A DNA stretch of 64,000 bases from Pseudomonas arcuscaelestis (GCF_016881005.1 NZ_JACOPV010000004.1:124001-188000), one strand, 5' to 3'. Numbered from the stretch's first letter, positions 9,395 through 17,935 are shown. Numbers and translations are program-made. Notes: generated by a model from the letters alone, not told the origin.

Positions 9395-9512
9395 TGCCGC
9401 CGCTGGCGGAGGGCTGTCGTGAACCGAACCGTGGCAAGCCACGTTTCGGCCCTACGGGCTTTCATCCTCACGCCTTCAGCCGTGCCGGCTTGCGCGCTCC
9501 GCTCGCACCCAC
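9395..9512 (-). repeat. structured repeat, copy 1
   Basis: Read on the minus strand this matches copies at 15963, 39938 and 44197. The shared blocks, in order, are GAGCGCGC, TGAGGATG, the hairpin GCCC-GTA-GGGC, a long hairpin (CCGAA, GTGGC, TT, GCCAC, TTCGG), GGTTCACGAC, and a 3' hairpin CCGCC-GCT-GGCGG (9397-9409, plus-strand order). The hairpin sequences differ from the other copies but keep pairing. It lies between two minus-strand genes. Confidence 0.75.
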
Positions 9513-9595
9513 TACTGGCGCTGCAGATGGGGTGGAGGGCAAACCAACGCGTCCTTGAAGCACATACAAGGGGCACCTATGCGCCACATGCTGCA

Positions 9596-10150
9596 TTATT
9601 TATGGAGTTTACTGAATCGCTCAATGACGACACTTGGCGCAGTAGCAGGCCACGCTTCGAGATTCCCAGTTTTACGTATGAAATTCACGGCGCAACTCAA
9701 GAAGAACAGGACAGGAAGCATCGCAACGAGCAAAGCCAAGTCGTGTATATGTCCGAATGCTTCGGGAATATTATCGGCTTTAGCGGCCATCGGCATGATG
9801 GCTACAGCCCAGGTGAGAATATAAGTAAGTGCATAAGCGAGGATTGCACCGAAGGCCATCATTCCCGGCACAGTGAAGCGGAGTTTTGTTACGGACTTGA
9901 TACTGCCGCCAGCTGGCTTAATCGCGTAAATTATCCCTTTGTTCTTCACTTTATCCTTTGACTTTTTGAAGATGCCATAAAACTCCCAGTGCCGTCCTTT
10001 CTCAATCTCCTCGAAAAGGGAAATAGGGACGATTATGTTAGGAATTACGACGCCGTCAATCTTCATAATAACTTCAATATCGTCACTGTTTTGCTTGAAG
10101 ACACGAATATCTTCAAGGTTCCCAGACATTTTTAGACAATCTACAAACAT
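9596..10150 (-). CDS. AT-rich hypothetical membrane protein
   Basis: This 184-residue protein has an AGGAGA ribosome binding site 10 nt before the ATG at 10150. The N-terminal half is soluble and mixed alpha/beta. Two hydrophobic segments follow (about residues 95-118, MMAFGAILAYALTYILTWAV, and 138-158, ALLVAMLPVLFFLSCAV), then a short basic tail. Its base composition is clearly more AT-rich than its neighbours, a sign of separate acquisition. No family recognised. Confidence 0.55.
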   Translation of the reverse strand: MFVDCLKMSGNLEDIRVFKQNSDDIEVIMKIDGVVIPNIIVPISLFEEIEKGRHWEFYGIFKKSKDKVKNKGIIYAIKPAGGSIKSVTKLRFTVPGMMAFGAILAYALTYILTWAVAIMPMAAKADNIPEAFGHIHDLALLVAMLPVLFFLSCAVNFIRKTGNLEAWPATAPSVVIERFSKLHK

Positions 10151-10534
10151 ATTTTCTAAATCTCCTATTAGAAAAATTACTCCGTGCATTACTGCAGGCA
10201 ACATGAATGCGCAGGGCACTCAGAGTCGCCTAAATCACATCGGGCTTTTGCTGTCGGTGCTGAAACACTCAGGAAACACAGCTCCGAGTCTTAGTTCATC
10301 CAACTCGCCTATCGCTTCCGCTCCTTAGTCTTCGATGTGAACAGAGGCGTCGTTCTGTCTCCGCGCCCACAAACACTAAAGCCCTCCTGTGCTCCACCCC
10401 CATCAGGCAAACCCGACCTAGCAGTGCCCGAGCAGAGACATGCAATTTGGTTGTGCGCCACGATAATATCAGTATGCTCTGTTTATCGGAATGCACATCG
10501 CATGGCTCTATCCTCGCTTTTGAGGATCCGACTC

Positions 10535-11002
10535 ATGCATCTGAAAGAAGCGCTGGCAGGGGCATTGCGCGGAGCTCGAGCCCACCAGGGGCTGAACTAC
10601 GACGAACTGGCAGGGGCAACCCATAGGACGTATGTCGGTATGCTAGAGCAGGCACGAGCGAATCCGACGCTGGAGAAGCTCGATGAAATCGCTGACCACC
10701 TCGGTCTCGATCTGCTGACCATGGTCACCCTAGCCATAGCGGCCCAAGGTGAGGAACTCCCTTCGGAGGTTTTGCAACGTACTGCCTTGCAAATCAGGGA
10801 ATTCGAGATGTCCGGAGGGTGGCAGTTGGTAGAGGAGCAATTCAGTGATGGAAAGCTCATCAAGCGCTCCCAGGGTAAGCCTAAGCAGCCGCTTAATGCG
10901 GATTACATTCGAGCCTTGAAAGCGCAAGGTTTCGACAGGAAAACAATCGCTGAAAAGCTAGGCATTGCCAGAAGCACAGTCCAAAAATATTGGAATACAT
11001 AA
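10535..11002 (+). CDS. XRE-family regulator with second C-terminal HTH
   Basis: This 155-residue protein has an N-terminal XRE/Cro-type HTH (about residues 3-60) with a modified recognition region (YDELAGATHRTYVGMLEQARANPTL taken in two overlapping parts). A second HTH of resolvase type lies at the C-terminus (IAEKLGIARSTVQKYW, about 137-152). The start was chosen as the ATG beginning MHLKEALAGAL, where XRE similarity begins; an ATG at 10502 is an alternative. A protein of the same two-HTH design is encoded at 14024-14479. It probably represses itself or neighbouring cargo; the operator was not identified. Confidence 0.7.
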   Translation: MHLKEALAGALRGARAHQGLNYDELAGATHRTYVGMLEQARANPTLEKLDEIADHLGLDLLTMVTLAIAAQGEELPSEVLQRTALQIREFEMSGGWQLVEEQFSDGKLIKRSQGKPKQPLNADYIRALKAQGFDRKTIAEKLGIARSTVQKYWNT

Positions 11003-11083
11003 GTCTGCAGAACATCAGCGATCCCTTCTCGAGGCTGCGGTGTATTCTTAGGCGAGGGTAGACACTGGGCAGGCATCTAGTTG

Positions 11084-11230
11084 ATGAAGCACGTCAGGCT
11101 GATCCGTCACGCAGAAAGTGCCGCAAACGCTGGTGAAGCTAGTCTGGATCACGCGACCACTCCTCTAACGCCGAAGGGAGATGAACAAGCGCACCTTGTG
11201 GCACGTTCCTTCACCTACGTCAGTCCCTGA
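11084..11230 (+). pseudogene. histidine phosphatase family remnant
   Basis: An open stretch of 48 codons from ATG 11084 encodes the start of a histidine phosphatase (phosphoglycerate-mutase-like) protein. It includes the catalytic RHAES motif (residues 8-12), then PLTPKGDEQA, which matches the usual 'LTxxGxxQA' block. It ends at a TGA (11228-11230), whereas family members need about 180-200 residues, and no continuation is clear. It is a broken fragment. Confidence 0.6.
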
Positions 11231-11302
11231 GGAACCTCAAGTGGAGGTAAATCGACGCGTAGCAGGCAGAGCTTATCCGTCCGGGCATCACGCCTCGCGT
11301 GA

Positions 11303-11929
11303 TTAGTCGCCAGGTTGACCTTGCTCCATCTCTCCAATCCAGCTGTACGTACCGTTTAGCCAAACGAACACACTGTTGAGTACCTCACGCAAGTGGCGGA
11401 TATTGATGTGGGTAACATCCGGGAGGTGGTCTTTACCACTGTTGGTCGTCGCGTACCGAAATGCCATCGAGTCTGGGTCAACGTCGTCCAACTGACGAAT
11501 GAACTCGTGAACAGCAGTAGCGTTGGCGTCTGAGCGCTCTAGACCCAAGTCCTTGAGCAGATGACGCAATTCCGACCACAGAGGCATCAACGGATGCTTG
11601 TCGTAGTTCTTGGGCTCTTTGCCTGTCAGAGCGCGAGCACTCTTTAGCATCAGCTTGAACTGCAGCTCCAGGGAGTGGCGGTATAGAAAGAGCAAAGGGT
11701 AAATGCCGCTATCCAAAGGCACCTGACGATTTGCCATAGCCTCTACGAGACCGTCAGCGGCATCTTTGTATGCAAAAGCATAGAGGTCGGCGCGAAAGTG
11801 AGACCAGTTCAGCATCGCGTTGTACTGCCAATCCTCACCCTGGATAAACAGCTTCTGGCCGGAGAAGTCTGCCGGCCACTGGATGTCCTCTAGCTGCGGG
11901 TCGAGCATCGGTAGCGATTCGTCATCCAT
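11303..11929 (-). CDS. hypothetical protein, possible HEPN-like
   Basis: This 208-residue protein has a strong GAGGAG ribosome binding site before the ATG. A central helix reads FLYRHSLELQFKLMLKSA, resembling the first long helix of HEPN-type all-helical proteins. A second helix near residues 175-200 (IRHLREVLNSVFVWLNG) could complete the bundle, but the RxxxxH nuclease motif is not obvious. A perfect hairpin ATCACGC-CTC-GCGTGAT (11286-11302) abuts the 3' end. Function unknown; the family suggestion is tentative. Confidence 0.5.
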   Translation of the reverse strand: MDDESLPMLDPQLEDIQWPADFSGQKLFIQGEDWQYNAMLNWSHFRADLYAFAYKDAADGLVEAMANRQVPLDSGIYPLLFLYRHSLELQFKLMLKSARALTGKEPKNYDKHPLMPLWSELRHLLKDLGLERSDANATAVHEFIRQLDDVDPDSMAFRYATTNSGKDHLPDVTHINIRHLREVLNSVFVWLNGTYSWIGEMEQGQPGD

Positions 11930-12246
11930 ATCATCTCCTCACGTTGGCCAGTCCATGGTTTAGAACTTTACGAATCCGCGTTGGCTACCGGCAACCAATA
12001 AATTGCTTTTGCCTACCGATACGCAGCAATCCTGCCGAGGGCCCGCTCGAGCGTCCAATCGCGGCTTCGTCCTGCTCACGACCTAACTGTCGTCGAAACC
12101 GGTGTAGTCTGGGAGGCAGCTGAATCCAAGTGATTGGAGATGCCGCTGGTCGGGTTTTATCTGGGAGTTTACTTCATACCGTTGTCATAATGCCCCGCCA
12201 TGAGTGCTCGCGGCTAAAGCCTGCATAAAGACATGAGGATGACGTC
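11930..12246. other. intergenic region (divergent promoters)
   Basis: This 317-nt gap between the minus gene at 11303 and the plus gene at 12247 must hold both promoters. I see no repeat, RNA gene or strong hairpin in it. Confidence 0.4.
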
Positions 12247-13038
12247 GTGACCTACGAACCTACTCAGAAGGGCAATCCCCATCGCCTTACTGTCAAGCAG
12301 CACACATTCCCCAAAACAAGCATTGCCCGTTTCGCTGGGCAGAAAGGCAACGTTGAGCTGTTCCTCAAATCCCTAGACAGGGTCATCCAGGCGAAGCCGT
12401 CTAATGAGATTTTCTGTGCTGAAAGGGCTTGGGATCAGCAGGCGGAATCGGGTTTCATGAAAAAGGTCGAAGACGACTTTCAGGCTCTTGCTGGTCGGAT
12501 TCTTGATGATGACCTAGTGTCGTTCAAAGAGGCCGACTTAACAGTCATCAATGAGTTCTATTGTCTGTGGAATATTCGCGCAATTCACAAGCAGGACAGG
12601 GTTGAGGATCAGTCCATTTACATGGAGAATTTTCTCGGACTGTCACGTGTGTACACCAAGGATGAGCAAGAGCAGCTGGAAAAAGAAGGCATCAGCACCA
12701 TCCAAGGCGACTTCAAGATAGCCGGCAGATTCTTGGCTAGTCCGAGTATCAGGCTGCATGTAGCCCAAGCAGCGAAGGCTATGGGAGACTCAAACTGGAA
12801 TATCCTGCGTGCCATGGAGGGGGAGTTCATCGTGCCGGACAATGCTAAGCGTATGTCAATGTTGCCCCTCAGTCCTACGGCATGCCTGTGGTACGGGCCT
12901 ACTAAGCCTGTTGCCGCCGTTGAGCTGCTGTCCATTGGGGAGGTGGCGTGGATCAACGAAGCTGCTATTGAAGCCAGTACAGACTATTTCTTTGCTCGTG
13001 ATCTTTCCCGGTGCCCTGTTGGTGCTGCATTCGGATAG
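12247..13038 (+). CDS. DUF4238-like protein
   Basis: This 263-residue protein has the hallmark opening of DUF4238 members: KQHTFPKTSIARFAG near residues 17-31, equivalent to the 'HHFVPKAYLKAFA' start of the clear DUF4238 protein at 37966. It also has the early CAERAWDQQAESGFMKKVE segment, matching the 'E..I...E' block of the family. The start is GTG at 12247 behind GAGGAT. The next gene encodes a PD-(D/E)XK-type protein. Biochemical role unknown; the family recurs in defence islands. Confidence 0.6.
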   Translation: MTYEPTQKGNPHRLTVKQHTFPKTSIARFAGQKGNVELFLKSLDRVIQAKPSNEIFCAERAWDQQAESGFMKKVEDDFQALAGRILDDDLVSFKEADLTVINEFYCLWNIRAIHKQDRVEDQSIYMENFLGLSRVYTKDEQEQLEKEGISTIQGDFKIAGRFLASPSIRLHVAQAAKAMGDSNWNILRAMEGEFIVPDNAKRMSMLPLSPTACLWYGPTKPVAAVELLSIGEVAWINEAAIEASTDYFFARDLSRCPVGAAFG

Positions 13039-13186
13039 GTTAGCCACGGCGGGATCGCATACAGACGCAAGGCACATCGATATTCCTGCTTCGGATTGCC
13101 CCCTGAGCGAGTTTCAGGACGTACTGAGCCGCGCCGGAGTGTCGTTTCATGATTGGTATTCCAGACGCTTCCAGCGCGACCACAGG

Positions 13187-13966
13187 ATGTTTTCCGTTTT
13201 GAGCAAATACTTCGATCATTTGACCCAGCAGCTCCACAGCAAGATTCAGCAAGCAAAGGTCTACATCACCAAACACAACCCCACGACCGGCGCCTTGGCT
13301 GAAGCGGTGCTGCGAGAATTCCTCCAGGAGCACCTACCTCGCGGGGTAAGTGTTGAGGAGGGCTTCATCATCAGCCCCGATGGTTGGCTGTCAAAGCAGT
13401 GCGACATCATCATTTACGATTCGCACCGATTCGCGCCTTTTTACCGAGCGGGCCAGTTGGTCGTCGTCCCCACTGAGGCCGTGCTTGCGGTGATCGAGGT
13501 GAAAACCTCAATCAACAAGAAAGGGTTTAACGATGTGATCAGATATTTCCAATCATTCGAGGCTTTCAGCTGGAAGTTTCGCACCTACCTTTTCATGTTC
13601 AACGCGCCTACATTGGGTAGGATCAACGCATGGTTCCATTCCTATCCGCATCCAGGACATCACAAAGAATTCGACCATGACACTTATCAGGTGTTGCCGG
13701 ATGAAATCATCGGTCTTGACTCCTCGTACCAACTGAGGAAGGAATACGTCATTCACGATAGGGACGGCGCAGGGTACATGTCGTATTTCTACCTGGATCA
13801 GCAAGGAACTGCGATCAGCGCTCTAGAGCTATTTTTCCTGTCGGTCAACGGTGTCGTTGAAGCCCATCTTCAAGCGCACACATCGAAGAAGCTGACGCCG
13901 AGAGAGCAGTATCATCCTCACCGGGCTTTGACCAGTATCTCAGCCATCGACCTGTTTCCGATGTGA
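13187..13966 (+). CDS. DUF6602 protein, PD-(D/E)XK nuclease-like
   Basis: This 259-residue protein has the order of motifs of DUF6602 proteins: TGALAEAVLREFLQEHLP, then a Ser/Gln/CDIIIYD strand (about residue 70), then VPTEAVLAVIEVKTS (about 95-110). The Asp and the E-x-K pair fit a PD-(D/E)XK restriction-like active site. The start is uncertain: ATG 13187 is where similarity is clear, but the frame stays open upstream past the stop of the DUF4238-like gene at 13038. It is likely co-transcribed with that gene. Confidence 0.65.
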   Translation: MFSVLSKYFDHLTQQLHSKIQQAKVYITKHNPTTGALAEAVLREFLQEHLPRGVSVEEGFIISPDGWLSKQCDIIIYDSHRFAPFYRAGQLVVVPTEAVLAVIEVKTSINKKGFNDVIRYFQSFEAFSWKFRTYLFMFNAPTLGRINAWFHSYPHPGHHKEFDHDTYQVLPDEIIGLDSSYQLRKEYVIHDRDGAGYMSYFYLDQQGTAISALELFFLSVNGVVEAHLQAHTSKKLTPREQYHPHRALTSISAIDLFPM

Positions 13967-14023
13967 CCAAGCCGAGCGTAAATACCCTCAGCCTAAGCCA
14001 CGTAGCAGGCGCTAATCTTGTGG

Positions 14024-14479
14024 CTAACCATCTACGTGCCACAGTCGCCCAACGGTGCTTGTCGGCAACCCCAGCTTCCGGGAAACCTCCATTTGGGTAA
14101 GCCCCGCCGCTCTCAGCTCGCGAATCGCCTTGAGCTTTTCTTCCGCAGTAATCTTTCTGGGTGGAGTGAGCTTTTGAGGTTCGTCAGGAAGCACCTCGTC
14201 TAAAACCCCCAGCTTTTCCAATTCTGCGAGCGTGTCCTTCAAGGCCGCGCGTGCAGTCTTGCCATCATGGGCGGCAGCCACAAGCGTGAGAAACGACAGT
14301 GGTGTTACACCCAGTGCCTGAGCTAGATCGGCGCTAAGGTCGACGCTGGCTGACACCGTCGATGCCTCCAAGCGGCTGATGTGACCCTGATCGGTTTGGG
14401 TTTGGAGGTCTGCTTGCGATAAGCCCCGCCTAATTCTTAGCCACTGCAACGTTGCTGCGTATGCCTTGCGCAAAGACAT
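14024..14479 (-). CDS. XRE-family regulator with C-terminal HTH
   Basis: This 152-residue protein has an XRE HTH (LRIRRGLSQADLQTQT and ISRLEAST, residues 13-45), a helical middle, and a C-terminal resolvase-like HTH (LTQMEVSRKLGLPTSTVGR, about 128-147). It has the same architecture as the 10535 gene at low identity. I chose the start MSLRKAYAATL because the fold begins there. It is transcribed away from the 14639 gene; the shared 160-nt gap contains a GC palindrome that could be an operator. Confidence 0.7.
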   Translation of the reverse strand: MSLRKAYAATLQWLRIRRGLSQADLQTQTDQGHISRLEASTVSASVDLSADLAQALGVTPLSFLTLVAAAHDGKTARAALKDTLAELEKLGVLDEVLPDEPQKLTPPRKITAEEKLKAIRELRAAGLTQMEVSRKLGLPTSTVGRLWHVDG

Positions 14480-14573
14480 CCAGGCAGTCCTCTTCAAAAA
14501 GAAGACGGTATGCCGGGTTTGATCGTTCCCACTCAAATGTATATAGTCATTGTCGTGGGAATTCTCGATTTGC

Positions 14574-14595
14574 CATGGGGGGGCTACCCCCCGTG
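14574..14595. promoter_or_regulatory. GC-rich palindrome between divergent genes
   Basis: CATGGGGGG (14574-14582) pairs with CCCCCCGTG (14587-14595) with one mismatch around a short centre. It lies between the XRE regulator start (14479) and the 14639 gene, and a GAATTCT repeat flanks it. It has no T-run, so an operator is more likely than a terminator. Confidence 0.35.
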
Positions 14596-14638
14596 ACTCG
14601 CTCTGAATTCTTCTCATCGCCATGAGGATCATCAATTT

Positions 14639-15034
14639 ATGGGAAATTATCCTGAGCACGAACTGCTGCAGGATGGCCAGGCTTCCTCAGCTGGCACGTC
14701 GCTGTCGCCTGCCGAGATAGAGGCATTAGTGGCTGAGCGCTTTCCCCGCAAGGCGTACTGCACAGTCGAAGATTGGCTCATCCTCCACGTGGACGAACCT
14801 GCTGAGTCGCTTGCCCGAGTTCGTGCAACAGGCCTTGAGCCGATGTTCATGTACTCGCATTGCGTCATCTACGACGGGCACGGACGGTTCCCACCTGGAG
14901 GGTGGGTGCGCTCGACCCTATGCAAATCATTCGATGGTGTTTGCCTGTTCGAGACGCGAAACACGATCTATGTGCTGGTGGGTCAGGGACGCGAGATGAA
15001 GGCCTCGCTGAAGACAATATTCGGCTTATGTTAA
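14639..15034 (+). CDS. hypothetical protein (DUF6957-like)
   Basis: This 131-residue protein is a small cytoplasmic type recurrent in Pseudomonas islands, with the core RFPPGGWVRSTLCKSF and LFETRNTIYVLVGQG. I associate this with DUF6957, from memory and with moderate certainty. It is the first of three tandem genes (14639, 15074, 15550) on the plus strand. No catalytic motif is seen. Confidence 0.5.
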   Translation: MGNYPEHELLQDGQASSAGTSLSPAEIEALVAERFPRKAYCTVEDWLILHVDEPAESLARVRATGLEPMFMYSHCVIYDGHGRFPPGGWVRSTLCKSFDGVCLFETRNTIYVLVGQGREMKASLKTIFGLC

Positions 15035-15073
15035 TTGCAGGTGCGCTGAGCGGGCCTGCTTCAAACGAGATAC

Positions 15074-15547
15074 ATGATGTTCAGGATTAGCATGCAAGAC
15101 CAGGCTGGCCCGGTGGGAATGTTTGGGGACGGTCTCGCTCATTTTCACGCCGTGTCACGATCTCTCGCAACGCATTGGTATCACGTCAGTCTCAAGCGCC
15201 GGCACGATGAAAGATTCATGGCTTATGAGGAGATGGTCAGCGATGAGCCTCGCCTCGTGGAGCTACTGATCTCCCAAGACGAAAGCATGGTCATTAAGGA
15301 AGTCCAGGTCGTCACCCCAGCCTGGATGAACAAAGGTTCGAGCTGGAAAATGGAAAAGCTGACCTCCTTGTCCATGGGGTTCAATCAGGTGGAAGTGCCG
15401 ATCTGCGTTCTGCAGGTCGAGAGTGGTGATGTGTACGTCAATACTCACCAGCGTGACCTCGATATTGACTCCCTCGTTGGGTTGAAGGAGCTGTATCGCC
15501 GCAGTGTTGCAACCACCCAAGAACCTTCCGTATTTGGGACTGTGTAA
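15074..15547 (+). CDS. hypothetical protein
   Basis: A 157-residue protein not recognised, starting MMFRISMQDQAGPVG. An ATG at 15077 is an equal start candidate. It is mostly predicted beta with a QVESGDVYVNTHQRDLDIDS segment near the end. It is 2 nt before the next gene and hence co-transcribed with it. Confidence 0.45.
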   Translation: MMFRISMQDQAGPVGMFGDGLAHFHAVSRSLATHWYHVSLKRRHDERFMAYEEMVSDEPRLVELLISQDESMVIKEVQVVTPAWMNKGSSWKMEKLTSLSMGFNQVEVPICVLQVESGDVYVNTHQRDLDIDSLVGLKELYRRSVATTQEPSVFGTV

Positions 15548-15549
15548 CC

Positions 15550-15939
15550 ATGTCAGAGATCAACACCGTCGCGGTCGATTTGCACGTGAAGCGCTACTCA
15601 GACTTTGACCTTCTTCGCATTGCTAGGGCTGTGAACCAAGACTACGAAGGCCTGATCACCGCTTATCTCGTGAACGTACATATCCACTCGTGCAGTGCAG
15701 TCGGCGTCGTCTTTGGTCACCTTTGCCCTGGGCCACATCAGCGACTTGCGGATGGCCGTCTGATCCGGACGTCGGATATTCAATCTGTGAAGAAGGAAGG
15801 TAGGTTCTGGGTACTCACCACTGTCAACTCCAAGTACGTCATTGCGACGTTCAGGCGTGATGTTGGACGGCGTAGCCTGCGAGAGTTCATGCGTATTGCG
15901 GGCGACAGATATATGCCAACGCCTGATCGCCTCCAGTAG
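15550..15939 (+). CDS. hypothetical protein
   Basis: A 129-residue protein not recognised. It sits 2 nt after the 15074 gene and 23 nt before structured repeat copy 2, which lies tail-on at its 3' end. No motif of known function was seen. Confidence 0.45.
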   Translation: MSEINTVAVDLHVKRYSDFDLLRIARAVNQDYEGLITAYLVNVHIHSCSAVGVVFGHLCPGPHQRLADGRLIRTSDIQSVKKEGRFWVLTTVNSKYVIATFRRDVGRRSLREFMRIAGDRYMPTPDRLQ

Positions 15940-15962
15940 CATCTTGATCCTTGTTTTGGGCT

Positions 15963-16082
15963 TGCCCCGCCTTCGGGGAAGGGTGTCGTGAACCAAGCCC
16001 TGGACGAGCCGGATTTTGGCCCTGGCGGGCTTTCACCCTCAGGCCTCTCGCCCATCTAAAGCTGGCGCGCTCGGCTTGCGAT
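15963..16082 (-). repeat. structured repeat, copy 2
   Basis: Read on the minus strand: GCAAGCCGAGCGCGCC, then CTGAGGGTG, hairpin GCCC-GCCA-GGGC, a longer imperfect hairpin (CCAA ... TTGG), GGTTCACGAC, and the terminal hairpin CCCCG-AAGG-CGGGG (plus positions 15965-15978). It shares block order with the copies at 9395, 39938 and 44197 but with different stem bases. Confidence 0.75.
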
Positions 16083-16135
16083 CTTCATTGCTAAGCTCAT
16101 CCGGCGGCTTTCAACCACTGATGAGTCCGGACACT

Positions 16136-16530
16136 ATGGATCAGCACACCGAGTCCCTGCCTGAGATCGACATTGAGGAGTTTCGAGAGCGCTACTCGCA
16201 TATGTAGACCCAGCAGTTGACGAGATTTATTGCGATCATGGGTGGAGGAACCTCCTAATTGCTCTCTGCGATATTCTTCAGGTCTACCTGAGGCGACATC
16301 CAGAGGTCACCCCTTTAACCGTCGCGCAGATCAAATCCAAATTTGGAGAGCTGCATTTTTTCTATGACGGGGGCGATGCCTACTGCAGGGGCGCAGTAGA
16401 CGTAGCGATCCAACTTTCGACGAAAACCTGCTCATACTGCGGAGCGCCTGGAAAGCAGCTCGGCGGTGCATGGGTAAGCACACTGTGCGCGACTCATGAC
16501 GGCAGCGGTGGCTCGAAGACTGCAGGCTGA
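16136..16530 (+). pseudogene. frameshifted small Cys-rich protein gene
   Basis: From ATG 16136 the frame gives a 23-residue N-terminus ending RERYSHM at the TAG 16205-16207. The -1 frame continues from YVDPAVDEIYCDHGW to a TGA at 16528-16530. The second part has KFGELHFFYDGG, then CSYCGAPGK and LCATHD, typical of a widespread small Pseudomonas/phage-associated family with a CxxC...CxxH metal site. The second frame has no usable start codon, so one frameshift explains both parts. The alternatives are a sequencing error or a recoded gene; no slippery site was seen. Confidence 0.6.
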
Positions 16531-17072
16531 CTGGCTTGCGTCCCAATCATATATAAGTGCCTTAACTGGATGCCACGCTCCAGGGAGGGCAGACACTCCA
16601 GCCCAAGTCGGGAGCTCCGCGCACTGATTGCTCTGGCTGGTCGGCTGCACCGGTTGAGTATGTGGAATATTTATATTCAGGCGACATTTGTGTCGGTTTT
16701 GCGACCATATAAAATGCTCGCCCTTGAATCCGTTTTTCAAAATCGGAGATGTATATTTTGAACTCAAAAGAAAAGCAGCGTTGCCTGTGCCTACCTGTTT
16801 TTCACTTTGGAAATCAGGCTGGTTTGCTGGTCGCTTTTTTCATTTGATCCTTTCGATCTGATAGCTTTTTTAGCTCACTCCCAAGCAGATACCATCGCTT
16901 AGGGGTGCCCCTCCGCACCTTGTAACCTGCTCGTCAATTTGGGGCCGCAGGCCCCGGCTCGTTTTTGCCAACAAAGCCGAGTTTTTAAGCTTACTTTTTT
17001 GTGGTCTGTACGAGATCTGTTGTGATCAGAGATCAAAAAAGTCCAGCGAATCAGCAAGAGGCATAGCTCCGT
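16531..17072. other. gene-free region with possible small RNA
   Basis: This 540-nt stretch has no convincing gene. At 16900-16990 several hairpins cluster: GGTGC-CCCTCC-GCACC (about 16904-16919), a perfect GGGGCC-GCA-GGCCCC (16940-16954), then a CTCG...CGAG stem followed by TTTTT (about 16957-16985). Together they resemble a structured transcript ending in a terminator on the plus strand. This is inferred from sequence only; no Rfam family is recognised. Confidence 0.35.
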
Positions 17073-17552
17073 CTAACCCGCCCAAGCTCCATCGGGATTC
17101 CCTCGGCTCACGGATGCAAACATGCCGGCGATAATCCTAGCGTCGAGCAACGCGTGGTGAGGCAGCTCTTCACCCTCGCTAGTCGGAGAAAGGGTCGTTG
17201 CGTCAGTAGGGAAATTACGAACGATTCTGGGCCATCGTCCGCCCTCATATACCAGGTCGCAAAAAAGCTCCCAATCGTACTGAGGGGCATCAGTGACGAT
17301 CTCGACCTCCTTTTTGAACGACGTCAGAAACCTGAGCAGCGACATCCTGGCTTCAACAATGGGCAATGCGTAGCTCCCACCCCACAGCTGCGGAAGCACG
17401 ATTTCCTTTACGAAATCACTGCAGTCTTCTTCTTTCCAAGCATCGAGCAATTCCACGTAGAATTCGCGCCCATCCTCAGCCACCAGTGCGAGTGATATCA
17501 GCTTCGCAGCCGCTGAGAGCTTGGTAAACTCACAATCAAGAAAGACCCTCAC
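17073..17552 (-). CDS. 3'-5' exoribonuclease, DEDD fold (Rv2179c-like)
   Basis: This 159-residue protein begins VFLDCEFT, the DxE strand of DEDD exonucleases. It has DAPQYDWELFCDL near residue 88 (second Asp) and HHALLDARIIA near residue 131 (HxxxxD). This spacing fits the short Rv2179c-like exoribonuclease family (Pfam DUF5051-type) rather than DnaQ. The start is GTG at 17552 behind GGAG. It is divergent from the 17570 gene with only 17 nt between starts, so the two promoters must overlap the genes or be shared. Confidence 0.78.
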   Translation of the reverse strand: MRVFLDCEFTKLSAAAKLISLALVAEDGREFYVELLDAWKEEDCSDFVKEIVLPQLWGGSYALPIVEARMSLLRFLTSFKKEVEIVTDAPQYDWELFCDLVYEGGRWPRIVRNFPTDATTLSPTSEGEELPHHALLDARIIAGMFASVSRGNPDGAWAG

Positions 17553-17569
17553 CTTGTTAGAACTCCGTA

Positions 17570-17935
17570 ATGACTAGGGCTCGCTTGGATATGGCGCAGG
17601 AGGGGCAGCTATGGGAAATGGCCCTCGAGCATCTTGGCTCAGACGGACTCCTCCAAGCGGTCATAGAAATGTGGAGCCGCGCCGCCCCTCCACCCAGACC
17701 ATTGGTTGAACACCTGTCCACCAATGAGGTGAGTCAGGAAGTCTTGAGCATACTGAAAATTGCCCAGCAGCGGGTAGGTGCCATCGTGCCAGGTCGAACG
17801 CCTGATGCAGGCACAGTCACGCTGTACGCTCGTCACGCTAGCAACTTAGTTGATGGGCTCATTACACTGCTGCCAAAGGTGAAGCTTTCGCAAGCCTTGA
17901 GAGGCTCTTGTCTTGAAATCGAACTGGGGATTTGA
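17570..17935 (+). CDS. hypothetical protein
   Basis: A helical 121-residue protein not recognised. ATG 17591 (MAQEGQLWEM) is an alternative start. It overlaps the 3' neighbour's longest reading and is probably co-transcribed with the gene at 18019. Confidence 0.4.
   Translation: MTRARLDMAQEGQLWEMALEHLGSDGLLQAVIEMWSRAAPPPRPLVEHLSTNEVSQEVLSILKIAQQRVGAIVPGRTPDAGTVTLYARHASNLVDGLITLLPKVKLSQALRGSCLEIELGI

Noticed and set aside
9389..9961. 190-codon plus-strand reading frame over 9389-9961
   Set aside because: It runs through structured repeat copy 1 and antisense to the membrane protein gene at 9596-10150, which has a good ribosome binding site and two clear membrane segments.
16900..16990. Retron msr-msd RNA
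   Set aside because: No reverse transcriptase is encoded anywhere nearby.
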